From: Autumnicola lenta
GTDB lineage: Bacteria; Bacteroidota; Bacteroidia; Flavobacteriales; Flavobacteriaceae
Length of the DNA: 59,083 bases
Reading direction: 5' to 3'
Assembly (NCBI RefSeq): GCF_031846515.1
Contig: NZ_JAVRHO010000022.1
Coordinates: forward strand, 1-59,083
Below the pieces are notes generated by a model. That model did not search any database. It saw only the letters and a program-made list of their open reading frames with translations, and was not told where the DNA came from. Both the position numbers and the translations under genes were made by a program. Positions 58,383 to 59,083 of this stretch are shown here, piece after piece (the first letter of the stretch is position 1; every line of letters begins with the position of its first letter).

Positions 58383-59083
58383 ATGAAAACAGATGCTCTC
58401 CCTCAAAAAGTAGTGCTTATTACCGGTGGATCTTCAGGGATTGGAAAGTCGATTGCCGAATATCTTCAGGATAAAAATTTTACAGTTTACGGTACCAGTA
58501 GGAATCCTGATAAAATCCAGAATACGAGGATACCGCTTGTGGCCTTAGATGTTACTAAAAGGGAAACAATTGTTGCCGCTGTAGAAGAAGTAATTTCAAA
58601 ATCTGGTAAAATAGATATTCTCATTAATAATGCCGGGGTGGGTATTACAGGGCCAATAGAAGAAACTCCGGATGAAGAAATAAGAAAGGCTTTTGATACC
58701 AATTATTTTGGCCCTCTTAATTTAATTAAAGAGGTGCTGCCACATATGAGGAAGAAAAGGAGTGGACTTATCATTAATGTTACTTCTATTGCGGGTTATA
58801 TGGGTTTGCCTTACCGCGGAATCTATTCGGCTACAAAGGGAGCACTTGAGTTAACTACCGAAGCATTCAGAATGGAGCTTAAAGATTTCAATATAAATAT
58901 GACCAATGTCGCTCCCGGTGATTTTGCTACTAATATTGCTGCAGGAAGATATCATGCGCCGGTTCGGGATGATAGTCCGTATAGGGAGCCGTATGGGAGT
59001 ACTCTAAAATTAATGAATGAACATGTAGATGCGGGGAAAGATCCGCAGTTAATGGCAAAAGCTATTTACCGTGTTATTCAGAC
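58383..59083 (+). CDS. short-chain dehydrogenase/reductase, truncated by the window end
   Basis: From ATG 58383 about 233 codons are open to the last base, so the C-terminus is missing only because the window ends. The classical SDR pattern is present: TGGSSGIG (cofactor loop), ALDVT, NNAGVG, VTSIAGYMG and the catalytic YSATKGA (Y-x-x-x-K). The Arg in TSRNPDK after the second strand suggests NADP. The substrate is unknown. The RNA gene upstream is separated by 46 bases, with a TCTTTG-type box near 58371 that may be its promoter. Confidence 0.85.
   Translation, partial: MKTDALPQKVVLITGGSSGIGKSIAEYLQDKNFTVYGTSRNPDKIQNTRIPLVALDVTKRETIVAAVEEVISKSGKIDILINNAGVGITGPIEETPDEEIRKAFDTNYFGPLNLIKEVLPHMRKKRSGLIINVTSIAGYMGLPYRGIYSATKGALELTTEAFRMELKDFNINMTNVAPGDFATNIAAGRYHAPVRDDSPYREPYGSTLKLMNEHVDAGKDPQLMAKAIYRVIQ

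Noticed and set aside
58194..58406. 70-codon minus-strand ORF over the SRP RNA
   Set aside because: These bases encode the structured SRP RNA on the plus strand, and the ORF reading is incidental.

Overview
The window is AT-rich chromosomal DNA of a Flavobacteriia-type Bacteroidota, probably a marine genus near Gramella/Christiangramia or Salegentibacter. The genus is inference. The phylum call rests on several signs: a type B gliding/T9SS C-terminal sorting domain (21640-24408), a menaquinone gene cluster, DUF5686 and DUF5606 proteins, a bacillithiol-type YtxJ protein, many starts without a Shine-Dalgarno sequence, and repeated promoter-like boxes of the form TAnnTTTG. No tRNA, rRNA operon, CRISPR array, prophage or complete insertion sequence was seen. 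The one RNA gene is the signal recognition particle RNA at 58239-58336.

Layout. 1-2.7 kb: an OmpA-like lipoprotein, a family 2 glycosyltransferase and an orphan HsdR-N nuclease-like protein, all on the minus strand. 2.7-9.0 kb: holA, then a menaquinone block (menA, a metallo-beta-lactamase-fold hydrolase, a four-helix-bundle protein, menC, a CPBP membrane protease and menE). 9.1-10.8 kb: a small toxin-antitoxin island with Xre/RES and MntA/HepT; hepT looks frameshifted. 11-18 kb: an M1 peptidase, an acyl-CoA carboxylase beta subunit, DinB, ettA, a DUF1456 protein and an Hsp20. 18-26 kb: two secreted surface proteins flanking uvrB, then a two-gene ABC transporter. 26-32.6 kb: a conserved hypothetical, a nucleoid-associated protein, heme A synthase, a CCA-adding-type enzyme and a Sua5/YrdC enzyme. 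32.6-40.7 kb: a lipopolysaccharide-core-like cluster of seven glycosyl/phosphotransferase-type genes plus a Kdo-kinase-like gene, on alternating strands. 40.7-50 kb: dapD, ruvX, a broken four-helix gene, def, DUF5606, a DUF5686 outer-membrane protein, smpB and several lipoproteins. 49-53 kb: a stress group (CsbD, ClpB, YtxJ, a small charged protein). 53-59 kb: fahA, glyA, a repeat island, a thioesterase, a glutaminyl cyclase, SRP RNA and the start of a short-chain dehydrogenase.

Gene interactions. MenC, MenE and MenA supply three steps of menaquinone synthesis. The envelope cluster would build and phosphorylate the lipid A-core oligosaccharide. The two toxin-antitoxin modules are the only clear accessory cargo. 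Many gene ends are shared: convergent pairs meet at palindromic, bidirectional terminators (for example 16927-16964, 49597-49626, 53172-53201).

The least expected signal is not a gene. A short imperfect palindrome with core CGAAAATTGCCATTTTCG or close variants recurs about 17 times, nearly always between genes. At 17.4, 27.4 and 56.4 kb it lies inside larger compound repeat islands. I do not recognise it as a named element. No complete new defence or metabolic system could be demonstrated.
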